Assembly (NCBI GenBank): GCA_905250075.1
Contig: CAJNOP010000001.1
Location: 3,444,514-3,508,513 of the forward strand
Length of the DNA stretch: 64,000 nucleotides
Direction of reading: 5' to 3'
Source: Rotaria sp. Silwood1
Lineage: Eukaryota > Rotifera > Eurotatoria > Philodinida > Philodinidae
A model generated the notes under the pieces. It searched no databases. It worked only from the letters and a program-made list of their open reading frames with translations, and was not told the DNA's origin. Both the position numbers and the translations under genes were made by a program. This document shows positions 35,075 through 46,600 of this stretch, one piece after another; position 1 is the first letter of the stretch; each line of letters opens with the position of its first letter.

Positions 35075-37009
35075 ATAAGAACAATCATAGAGAAGCTGAG
35101 CAGATTTTCAAATAGGAGTTTTTGTTGTTTTAGACCATTTCATTGATAATGAACTAAGCTCTACTGTACAGAGTCCGTCGCCTTTCTCAGTACTTCTTAC
35201 AATATTTGGAAACATAAATAGAAATCGGCTGAAATATAGGACAAATATAGGATGGCTCGGATGCCAAAGATATTCACGCTTTCATGAATTGTTTATTGCT
35301 TGGCACACTGCTAAGATGCATGGGCCATTGGGCAAAATAGTAATGGGGTTGAGTAGGTAATAATCTTTATCAAGCAACAGAAACCAGCAGGGCATGGGAT
35401 TAGAAGATTTACGAAGCGAGCCAACGGGGAACAACAAAACCATGTACCGTGCATCTTTGGTGAACGACGTTATTCGTTGTTAGTATTGGCAGTGTTGAGG
35501 CAATTAGCGAAAGAAAAACATTTGAACTCATAGAAAACAGCGCAAAACGAACTAGTATTGTCTAGTATGGCACATGCTGTCCATCGGAAAGGTGAGAAAA
35601 GCAAAGGATTGTTTAAAGAAAATAAACAGCAGGTCGATTTGTTTGGCATAATATTCCTTCAAGAAAAACAGTAAGCATACTTTTTTGTTTCACTGTTTGG
35701 CAGTTGATGTTCTTTGAACTTCGAGGATAAAGATGTCTCGCGAGGTTAAAAAATCGAAAAAACGTAGTAGCAGACAATAGAAACCATAGATTAGTATATT
35801 ATAGCTGTTGGTGAAAGATGCTTAACTCTTTGAAAGTTAAAGAAATCAAGAAGAAATGGTTAATAAAGACTTGATGAAAAAGATAAGAATGATCTACATT
35901 TCCCTTCTATTTAATTCTTCAATTCTCCCTTCCAAGATGAAATGGACGATACAGTGAGGGCAGATAAAAGACGGTCTGCAATGACAAGTGAAATATCTTC
36001 CACTATTTCAAACACTCTCATTTCATAATGACACGTCGTTGTCAAGTACAAAACAAAAAACGAATCACTGGGTGCTAGTAGAGAAAGAACACTTCTCTTT
36101 CTTTATGTAAGAACAAAAAAATGATTTGTAAAAATAGAAGTAGAAACTATTCTGCAACTTAATGGATTTTTGTTGATCAATCCATTAGTGGTGGAGAAGT
36201 GTGTAACGATTGCCGCAGCAACATCATTTCGGATGAACAAACGACACTAATGCAGTCTATTGAGATACATGTTTAGAGAGGAGTTTTTCAAGCATGATTC
36301 TCACATTGCAAATGATCTCTTTCAACTCCGCGATGATACTTTTTAAAACTCTGATTTCACCACAGTTTGATGATTTCAATCACTGGATCCTGCAGGAAGC
36401 GACAATTCTTTCCAATATTTACCGTCGTTTCCATGTTGAAATAGACAAGAATCGATTGGCAATATACACAAAGCATGGAAAAAGTATTCCAGTCGAAATA
36501 TTACAGTATTCGAAACCGTTATTTTTCAAAAAATTTTCTGCCACCAGAACACGAAAGGAACTTCGACATGTCCTCCTGAAAAATTATCGGAACTTTTTCA
36601 TATTCACCAAGAAATTCGTGAAAACCAAACGTATTTGTTAGGAACGTAACATCGAGTGAAGAATTTTTCAAGACTTGTTAGAGATTATTGAAACCATTGG
36701 ATTTTACATGTTTCTTAATCCACTTACCTGACGGCTATTCCAGTACAGGACTTTCCAAGGATTGGGACGGGCGTGGGTGTAGACGTGTGTATACGAAAGC
36801 ACGACTATTGTGTGAAAGACATGTGTGTGCAAGACAATTGTGTGCAAGGTAAATGTGTGTATAAACTTTTTTGTGTAAATAAATTCTTTTTTGTCAAAAA
36901 ATGAATGTCATTCAACACAGAAAAAAGTACTAAAAATAACAAAAATAAATAAACCAACGCGCATAAATCAATAAACAATTATAATATAAATGCATGAGCG
37001 AATGGCTTT
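35075..37009. other. Intergenic / decayed sequence
   Basis: No gene is supported. A plus-strand open stretch at 36294-36641 has a basic C-terminal part but no motif. A TG-rich patch with CGTGGGTGTAGACGTGTGT and several TGTGTGNAAG units lies at 36762-36858. Both may belong to the 3' flank of the MULE element. Confidence 0.4.
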
Positions 37010-38373
37010 CAACTTTTGCATATTATCATTCGCTGAATATTCTAAGATTCATAAAATCCTGGATGCTGTACATTGAGTTTTATCTCATCTTTAGTTTTGG
37101 TACGAGGCTTGTTACAAATTGAGAAATCTCACCATCTAAGTACGATTGCTCTGTTTGAAGATTACTCAAAAAATGCCAAGAGCCAAAAAATGTGCTGAAT
37201 CCACAATGTTATTAAGTTGTCGATGCTACTCTTCGACAGTGTTGTATGTATATAATGGAATTGATTCCTTAACAAATAGTGTTAACTTCAAAATGTGAAT
37301 GTGAACCTTAGAATTGTTCTTCTATTGCGACTTCGAAATCGACCAATGTACTAATCTTCAAAATAATTGCAAAGTGGATCAAGATCTGGCATTTGTAAGA
37401 CACTAATATCTTCAAATACTGCGAAGACATCATTTAACTCTGAAAAAGCTAATCCAGGAAGCACGCGTACTGATGTGCATATTCTTCATTGTTTTCATAG
37501 TAGTTGTAAGCTCTGTTTATTGAACTTGCTGATAAATATTTTGTGTTAGGTGAAAACAACAATCATGAACGCTTGATTGAGGCCAACATGAACTAACAGT
37601 TTTCGCGGTTGCAGATTCAAAATCAATAAGAATAGTCTTAAAATTGAACAGTGATCTTAATGATATAATAGTCTGATAAATATTTTGGTAATTTTCTTCG
37701 GTTTTATGAGGCATAAGAATATAAGCCACTGGAATAATATTTCTTTTTATTGACCCATGGATTGAGTAAAGTTGGTAAAAGAGTTTAGCGATGACCGTGA
37801 AAGTACCATCCATATATACTTCCATATATGATTGAAGAAGATCACGTTATTGGTTCGTTGCAAATATCAAAAACCGATCCGAATCTTGGTTTCTTGAATC
37901 GTATTGAAGTAATTGTTCATTTTTCCTTGTAAGAGCAAATGAGCGAATATTATGTATGTCTCATATTGACCGAGACTTCGGTGAAAAATTTAGATTTGCA
38001 GCTCATTGTCAGCAAACTGTGCGTTTCATGTTGTTGATAAGCGGAAGGTGGCTTAACACTCTAGCAGATACTGTGGAGACTACTGTAGAAACAATTGACT
38101 GTTTGGCCATTGTTGTTTTAGACATGGTGCGCATCTTAGCACGACATCGACAAATTTCATCTACACTCGAATCCAGAACATAATTGTGATCGCCAACTCG
38201 ATGACAAATTATGTAGTTAGTTATATGCAATCTAGCTTTACATGTCTGTTTGTTACATTGCGCACGTCACGGAGTCCATTTTTATTATCATACGTACATC
38301 CTTGAATGTAATCGAAGCCATTTTCTATCACAACTGACTTTCCTTTTCCAATTTTAGAAAATACAACAGACAT
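37010..38373 (-). mobile_element. Mutator-like (MULE) DNA transposon, FLYWCH + MULE transposase, broken
   Basis: Reading from 38373 on the minus strand: a FLYWCH-type start (KGKSVVIENGFDYIQG and an HVK/ICHRVGDHNYVLD segment); a KNEQLLQYDSRNQDSDRFLI-like linker; then the MULE catalytic region MEVYMDGTF with KLFYQLYSIHG, VAYILMPHKTEENY, TILIDFESA and a DCCFHLTQNIYQQ end. This is the DGTF, DFE and C/H-HxxQ series of MULE transposases. A C-terminal YIGRFRSRNRR-like piece and later fragments reach about 37010. Stops and frame changes break it into at least five pieces, so it is inactive. Terminal inverted repeats were not found. Confidence 0.8.
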
Positions 38374-39115
38374 GATGTGCTTGTGCTTTCAATTTGACTT
38401 CTACGAGAGTGACTTAAAGCGCTATAACTGAATAACGTCTTCTTATTTTCTCGTCTTATAAATACATTTAAGAAAAAAATGATGATTTATACCCTATTAT
38501 GAAGCTTTATATAATTCGTGTAAATTAAAGAAAAGATCATTTTTTTCAGTGTGCTCATAATTGTCTTACACACCATAGTCGTAGATCGGAAGTGTGAGAA
38601 ATGGCAATAGGCACCCACACTTATACTCATATCCTCAATCTGGGCAACTTCTCATATGTTACTCTTATGAATATTGTAAAATTCATACAACTCTGTGAAT
38701 TCTATCATGCTTAAGATCTATATTCAATGATTCTCGTTTATTTGTTTTTTTATTTCAAGCGATGATAGATGATTGATGGAAATTCTATCGAATTTTATGG
38801 TGAATTGACAATAACCTAATTTGAATACTTATTTTTTTCATCACAAATCAAATATATATACCGTTAACTATTATTTTATTCGTTTTGTGAGTGATCAAAT
38901 TGAAGCCATTGGAAAAGAAGTTAGCATTATACATTGCGAGTATGTTTAAGACAAATCAACAATAAATTGAATACTTAATAGTATAAGAGATTCTACCGTG
39001 TCATCTGTGTATTGTCTATGGTCATATCTCTTACCATGAAAGCTACTATAGCATCAATTGAATTTTCTTATTTACTATGAATAGCCAACATCAAATTATA
39101 TCTTATCTTTTAAGT
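38374..39115. other. Intergenic between MULE and serine protease
   Basis: No gene. It includes a C-rich patch (CACCCACACTTATACTCATATCC) at 38608-38636 of the TG-hexamer class and the 3' flank of the serine protease gene. Confidence 0.5.
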
Positions 39116-40133
39116 CTAAATGCGTATTACAACTCGACATGAAATTAGAACAAAAATGATCAGAATTGGCATGCTTTTAACATTTGCTTTATTTTGTCGA
39201 ATGGCTACCATACCATCATCACCCACAATTGACTGAATCCATTTGATATAAACGCTTACTCGTGTATAAACAGTAGCATAGTTAGGTAATGCACATCCAC
39301 GACCATACGAAGTTATACCTGCGAGCAACCATAGTTGTTCTTTTTCGGAATAGTGCATTAATGGACCACCTGAATCACCTTGACATGTACCTTTAAGCAA
39401 CAAATAATGCTACTTTTTGGTAAGACATTATACCACATTACTTACCTTTTCCTCCACCATTTACTGCAGCACAAAACTGAAGTTTGATATTTTCGATTAA
39501 ATTTTTACACATTTTTTCCGTATCTTCAATGGTTTTAACTGTCACCTGTCTGAGAGTGTTAGGTGAACTACCACCTGAACAATTACGCCCCCAACCAATG
39601 GCCACAAGTGGTTTGTTGACAATAGGATATCGAAGTTGTTCGGATTCGGACATAGATGGTATGCAAATTTTGGCAACATTGAAATCGCTAAAATTTATTG
39701 GCTTACTAAGATGTAGAATAGCAATATCGTTTTCATCGGTTTTTGGGTTATAATTAGGATGAATAAAAATTTTCGACAATCGAAGTCTTTGACCTTCTGT
39801 ACTATTTAGTGTGTCTGCACCTACAACGACTGATAACATACTAGTTGTGGGTACCATCTCTGTAACGCAATGAGCTGCTGTAAGTACGTAATAGCTAGAG
39901 AGAATATTGCCGCCACACATGTTACTTGCAGACGAAATACGCAATGATGCAGCCCAACCCCAACTATGACTAGCGGCCGTTTCACCCCCAACAATTCTTG
40001 CATTGATATTTGTATTGAATTGTGAACAACCACATGAAGCAGTCTTATTACATGGAAACACAATTGCTTGTACTGAATATCGACTAAGATAAATGCATAC
40101 GACAAGAAAGACAAAAGTAGATGGATGGATCAT
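39116..40133 (-). CDS. Trypsin-fold (S1) serine protease, secreted, 2 exons, 320 aa
   Basis: Minus-strand exons 40133-39446 and 39390-39116, joined in phase 1. A hydrophobic signal peptide covers about residues 6-23. A propeptide with CNKTASCGC precedes the activation site R-IVGG (about residue 47). The catalytic triad is complete: His in TAAHC (about 88), Asp in DENDIAIL (about 136), Ser in GDSGGP. Three residues before the Gln-Gly-Asp-Ser run, where trypsin has Asp189, the joined sequence has Gly (KGTCQGDSGG), so cleavage after Lys/Arg is unlikely and a chymotrypsin- or elastase-like preference is inferred. The C-terminus adds about 35 residues ending in a hydrophobic stretch (MPILIIFVLISC), suggesting a membrane or GPI-type anchor, as in prostasin/testisin-like proteases. 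Confidence 0.92.
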
Positions 40134-41410
40134 ATGGCTTTAATCTTGCTGTGTTATCCTGTGATATAAGAAAGATTTTATGAATCTTGTGTGTATTTAA
40201 ATACTGAGGAATAACCAACATACACCTACGAAACGTTGTTGCCATGAAACAAGCATTTGCTATATTTGTCTGCATTATCATTAACTACGTGTTTCAATGG
40301 TATTATTAACGACAATTATTATCTCACAGGTGTATTCAACAGATATTTTATTTTTAATATACTCGTGATAGAAAAATTCTTGTTGGTGTTTTGCACTGAA
40401 GAAAAAACAAATTCAAATAAATGTACGTTTTTTTCACTGGAGTTCAATTCTTATTAAATGAAAAACCATATATCATTTCCAATGATAAGATAAGAATCGT
40501 TCTTATTTATTACTATTTAGAAAACAAATATTGTTAAAGTTCTTCTTTCACTATCGAAACAATATCTGCATCATGTTAGAAATATTTGAAAAAAATCTAC
40601 TATGTCCTAATAAAAAGACAGTTTCTAATTCAAAATGCCTATTTCGATGAATCTTTTTTTATGATTTCTGCATTGTATTTATGAATAAATACAGATTCTA
40701 AGTATTAACTAAACATTATGAATCATAAAAGACGAAGAGAATTTTTTTTTGTATTTTATTTTAATTGTTTTTTTCTAATTGTTAGAACAGACATAATGAA
40801 GCTCTAATTCATATTACTTTGCCAATTTTCATTGATTGAAATAGTATACAGCCTGATTATTTATTTAAAAAAAAAGTTTTATTGATATTTCTATACAAAC
40901 AACTTATGAATTTCGTCTATGAATATTCATCGATTGGAATGCGTAAGAAAGTATGCATGAATATAATTGTACAATTTAGTTATTATTTAATTTTGCATGT
41001 CAATAGTTCATGTGTTCCAAATAATTTGTTACTAACCATTGATTCAACCACTTGTTCCACATTGGCACCAGTCCGCCTGTGTTATATGGCATCTGTCATC
41101 GATAGAAAAAAGAATGGCCCACAAAAGAAAACGATGCCATTTGAGTTCTGATTCTCCGTTCTTTTTTTTTTCTTCTCATTACATATTGACCTTTTTCTTT
41201 TGTTCATACTACAATACAGTCGATCAATTTACACCCAACGATCATAAAAAGAATAGAATCAACTATTCACCTGTATACAAATGTAAGAGGTCATATATTG
41301 ATAACCTTTTATCAATGAGCAATGAAGTAAAATAAAGTTCATAAGATTTTATTTTTTATATATTCATTGATATTAAACAATAATAGAACGAAACAAGAAA
41401 AACAAAGTTC
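40134..41410. other. Intergenic, no gene seen
   Basis: The upstream region of the serine protease and the 3' flank of IFT27. Short plus-strand frames at 40.9-41.3 kb show no domain and have low complexity. Confidence 0.5.
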
Positions 41411-43293
41411 CTAATTAGTTTCACGTCCCATTTTTTCCAATGTTCGAATACGTTTTCGATACCGACTTACAAATTCACTTGCTAAATATTTAAAAATTTC
41501 TGCTATGCCTTTATTATCTTTCTAAAATATAAATAATGAAAAAAAAGTAGCAAAAGAAAATCTTCAAATCATCGAAAGCATTCAACTTACAGCTGAACAT
41601 TCAAAAAATTCCATTTTTCGACTAGTTGCCAATTGTTTACCTTCTTGTGTTGAAACTGCTCGATAACTTTCTTTATCCTTTTTATTGCCAACTAAAACAC
41701 CTAAACATAATAAAAACAAGAATTTATTGTAAAAGAAAAAAAGGATTCGTTTTTCAATTCCTAACCAAATACATTATGATCACCACGTGATTGACTTAAT
41801 TCTTCAAGCCACATAGCACAATTTTTAAATGAATTTCGATTAGTTATGTCATATACAATACAATACATATCCATAGTTACCCACTGAATTCAAATAAATA
41901 TATATTTTTGTAGATTATATTTTTAATAACAAACATACCACATCTTTTAATGAATCAAGATAAATAGAATTACCAGAACTATCAAATAAAAAAAATTCCT
42001 AGAAATACATAAATACATGTATTACGTCAAATATATTACTGAAATTGGATATATATATACGAACCACAGTATCATCACTATCTGGTACGCGAATTTGTTT
42101 GAGAACAAGATCAGCCGTGCTTGTCTATAATAGTTAAATTCTACATTTTTGTGAACATAAATGAATTGAAAAAGAAGAGCATTCATTCTTTCCCTCCTCC
42201 TTTGTGTAACTCTATATCTGCTCTTCAAGAATTCATTTTTTGGTTGTTATTTTGAAAAATTTCCACCGTAACTGAAGACCAACAACAAATTCATAAAATA
42301 TGAAATGAATGTTGGAACAGTACATCTCCATATGAAAAGAAAACTTATATACAAAAAGGATTGTTTTTTTTTAAAGAATTTTTCGTTTTAATAAAATGAT
42401 TATGTTTTGATGCTAATAACTGTTCAATTCTGTTTCTAGTGTGTTGTATTTTGTTGCTCGTTGGTAACGAAAACGAATTCAAATATATGAAATAACAAAA
42501 CTACTCAGTACGGTACCAAAGCTAGACATACGACAGGACGCTCCTACTATTCTAGTTTTGTATCATTTGTGTTATCGAATATTTTTTTTCATTGTTCCAT
42601 TTTTTATAGTTATTTCCTGTGATGAACGTGTCATTAAAATGTTTTTCTGTTTTACTGTATGTATAATATTGATCATTATCGAAATTTTTTATTGTTGTAT
42701 GTGAAAGTGATATGAAATAAATTAACTATAAGAAATAATTAATAAACTGATATGTATTCTGGTGATTACAAGTTCAAATACAGATTCTTACTATCATGTC
42801 TTGTATTATACCGGGCTCTATCTGGCACATTATTTTACAAAAAATAAGGTATATGACTATTGTACGGATATTTTAACAATAGTAAAAATTTTGAAATTAT
42901 TAAAATATGTTTTATATATGTACTTAAACTGTGAACGCCATAGGATCATGGCCTGAAAATTTCAGATCATAATACTTTTTCGTTAATTTAGTAACGTTTT
43001 CAACTCTATCTATCGCAAAAGATTCTGGTGTATTTTTCTTGACTCTCCTTTCACACATGACGATCTGCATGAGAGAGTGACTGACGCTGAACTTAGATCT
43101 GCGTATATTGACAAGAGAAACTTACACAATTATATGTTTTAGGAAATGCTGTTGCATCGTTACCAGCAACATGGCATATAGCTGTTTTGCCAACAGTCAT
43201 ATCGCCTAAAATATCCATAATATATCTTTTATGCTCATTAAAATTGATAAATCACTAACCAGCAAGAACTAATTTTCCATGGAGAAGTACCAT
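41411..43293 (-). CDS. IFT27: Intraflagellar transport protein 27 (RabL4-type small GTPase), 7 exons, 190 aa
   Basis: Minus-strand exons 43293-43260, 43205-43126, 42124-42065, 41998-41939, 41883-41766, 41700-41591 and 41521-41411; phases add up to 190 codons plus stop, close to human IFT27 (186 aa). The start MVLLHGKLVLAGDMTVGKTA contains the P-loop GDMTVGKT (residues 12-19). The switch II region reads LFDSSGNS, with S-S-G where typical Rabs have DTAGQ, matching the atypical IFT27 switch. Further motifs are YCIVYDITNRNSF, GVLVGNKKDKES (G4, NKxD) and ECSAK (G5). IFT27 pairs with IFT25 in the IFT-B complex and supports ciliary export of BBSome cargo. Intron 2 is about 1 kb, while the others are about 45-70 bp. 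It is divergent from DCTN1, with start codons 321 bp apart. Confidence 0.93.
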
Positions 43294-43614
43294 TTTTTTT
43301 TTTATTGTTTAAATAGAGTAATATTCTGTAAAAGAATAAGCAGAAGTAATCCATTATGTTATCATAATAGTTAGCAATGACCTTTATTAGTTATATTAGT
43401 ATTAGGTGATTGTTATATTTCTATATTTTGAAATAATCAAAATAGATTAATCAATATTGCAATAATTTAATGCTTTATTTTTAATTAAAAATTGATTCTA
43501 GTGACAACTGTATGAAATATGATTGGTCAAAAAAATATATCGATGAATCAATCGAATTTATTAGCGATTCAATAAACAGTCATCATACATTTATTTGTCA
43601 TTTTCGTCTCAAAA
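43294..43614. promoter_or_regulatory. Shared intergenic promoter between IFT27 and DCTN1
   Basis: 321 bp separate the divergent start codons, so both promoters and 5' UTRs must lie here. It is AT-rich with no clear TATA box; CAAT-like ATTGG lies near 43523 and two ATCGATGAATCA / GATTCAAT-type inverted motifs sit at 43540-43572. A bidirectional promoter is inferred from spacing only. Confidence 0.5.
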
Positions 43615-46600
43615 ATGGCTTCCCCAAGTTCATTTCATCTTGATCAAAGAGTATCCATTGCTGGGAAAGGCTTAGGTACAATTGCATTTGTAGGAAAAAC
43701 AGAATTTGCCGATGGTAAACAAACTCTTTATTTTTGTTTGATACATTGTATTAAACATATTTTTATAGGTGAATGGATCGGTGTTGTTCTCGATGAACCA
43801 AAAGGTAAAAATAATGGCACTGTACAGAAGAAAGGTATTGTTTTTAAATTTATTCTCTATCATATTTGAATAATAAATACTAATTTTAGATGGAGCAATC
43901 GTTTCATATTTTTCATGTAATGAGAATCATGGTCTTTATGTTCGAGCTGGACAAATTGAATCTGTTATTAGTGATTCTCAAACAAATCTTCCACGATCAG
44001 CTTCTAGCCATTCAGTTAAATCTCAAGCAAGTAGTACAGGAAATATTCCAATACCAACAACACCTGGAATTCCAGCAAAATCATCTGGTTTACCATCAAA
44101 GCAAAGTGGACTTCGAGCACCAACATCGCATACATCTATACGACCTGCAGGTATATTATAATTAAAGAGATAGAAAAGACATTCTTTCATAAGCAGATGA
44201 TAGAAAACTTTTAACATTTGTCTTATCATCAATTAGGAATTGATATTGATGACGATTCAACAGGTAATAAAATGGCGGCTAGTTTTTACTTTATGCATGA
44301 CACTTTTTTTTCTTCTGTCAGTGCTAAACAATCAAGATTTTACAACTAGTCATGTAATGAAAGTATTTAAAAATATTTGAAGGAATTCTTTAGAATATGT
44401 TATAAAATTTTAATTGTATCAAAGAATCGTTCGGGAACAATTGTTTTCTTGTTTATGCTATGTCTCTTTTTTGTAATTTAATTCATGGTTATGGTTAATA
44501 TAACTTTTTCCTAATCTATTCTGATTTAATATTATATTTATCATTATTATTATTTGTGTTTTTTTTCTTGAAGGCCTTACTCGATCAACACAATCATCAA
44601 ATGAGATTACTAAAATAGCCACAAATGAAAGAATATCGCCACCTAAAGAAGAAATTAAACCACCTAAAGAAGAAATTAAACCACCTAAAGAAGAAATTAA
44701 ACCACCTCCAGTAGCTGTACTCCAACCTAAACCCACAATACCAGTGGTAATATATATGTATCCTTGTTATTCAACTTTTGTAGCAAAAGAAGAATAAAAA
44801 CAAAACGTTAATTTAACTTTTTCAAAAATAATTGTTTGACTCGACATGTAATTTATCGGCATCGCAGTCTACAGTAGGAGAAGATTTTCAACTGATCAAT
44901 TGTTATCTTACCGATTGCCGATTATTGGTCATGCTGGCTCCTCATATGACCACAGAAAATTCTCTTAATTATCTCTATGTTAATTTTCTAGAAAACCAGC
45001 ATAATCGATAATTTGCAATCGGTAAGAAAGTGATGGATCAATTGACAACATTTTGTTACTCAAATTTAAAATACTAATATTTTCATTTGGTTGATTTCAA
45101 AGAGTAAAAACATGTCATATATAATTTAGCCATCACCAGCACCTTTAACTCAATCAACTAATATTCAACAAAGTTCAATCTCTGATTTATCTGAATCTCA
45201 AGAATTAATCAATAATCTCAAAACTAAAATAACAGATCAAGAAGAACAAATTCAAACATTAATAAAAAAACGTCGCGATGATGTTGAAAAACTTAAAGAA
45301 TTTGAACGTACTAAAATTCAACTTGATCAAGTATATCTATAAAATATTTATTTCTGATATAAAAATACATTATATATCTATATATATATTTAGTTACAAT
45401 CATATAAACGTGAAGCACAAGAACGTATGAAAGAATTAAATGATAAATTACAACAACAAGAAAATGAACTTAAAGATACACGCGATAAATTTGCTGCTTA
45501 TCGTGATGAAATGAATGATACTGAAGAACGAATCGAATCACTTACACTCGATCTTGAAATGGCTGAAGAAAAAGTAAGTTTAATTTTTCTTTTACTATTG
45601 TTGCAACTTTATCGCATTATGAATCTTCTTTGATTGCATAGCTTGAAACTGTAACGTCAGAAAATACAACATTAAAAGAAAAAATTGAAGAAGTTCAATT
45701 AGAATTAGATGTTATTAAAGGTGAAATACAATTAAATGGACCTAATCAAGTAGCAAATGGAATACAAAAAAAAATTGATGATGAACGAACAATTAAATTG
45801 GAACAAGCATTAATTAAGTAAAAGTTTCTAAGCTTTTTTTTCTTTCGAAATTATTCAATAACTTTTTTCTATTTAGATTACGTGATTTATCATTAACAAA
45901 ACAAGCTGAAAATGATACATTAAAAAAACAATCCGAAACATTAGAACATAAAGTTAAAGTATTAACAAAAGAGAATGAAAATGCTAAAGCTGATATTACA
46001 ACAATGCAAGCAACAATTGCTGATTTACAAGAACAGGTTTAATAGAAATATTTTAAGAAATTTTATTAGTTTAGTTTGAGTATCTAAAAAAAAACATTCA
46101 TGAAACTCATATTTTTAACAGAATAATAGCGTTTCTTTGAAAATGTACAATCGAAAATTATGTTTTAGTCTAATTTAGTTTTTCAAATAATGTTCTTTCT
46201 TCTATGCATATGAAGATAAATAGAATTTTTTATCATCTAGTTGTGAATTTTTGTCATGTCTTTACTCTTAATTTGATAATCTGATACAAAAACCTTCAAG
46301 AATAAAGAATAAAATAGAGAACTGAGCAAGTTAGTTTCCAGTTTGTTTTTCTATAGTTTATTGTTATGATTATTGATGTGCAGCATTGAATAAAAAAATT
46401 ACCTCGGTGAGCAAATATATCGTTTTAGTTCAGTTGATGATATGATATATGATATTTATCAGTGACTATTTCTGTCCTGTGAGAATCGTAAGTTACTCTT
46501 AAGTAACCGCATAGCAGGTAACGAAAAACTAGGGTGTTTATCAAGAAAAAGCTATTTTTCGAAAATAATGATGAAAATCAAACTTGAAAACCTCTAATCA

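Noticed and set aside
36294-36641. 115-codon plus-strand frame
   Set aside because: No family resemblance, no splice context and location in the flank of a dead MULE element.
44458-44736. Minus-strand frame with repeated GGLISSL
   Set aside because: It is the antisense shadow of the PPKEEIK repeats in DCTN1 exon 5.
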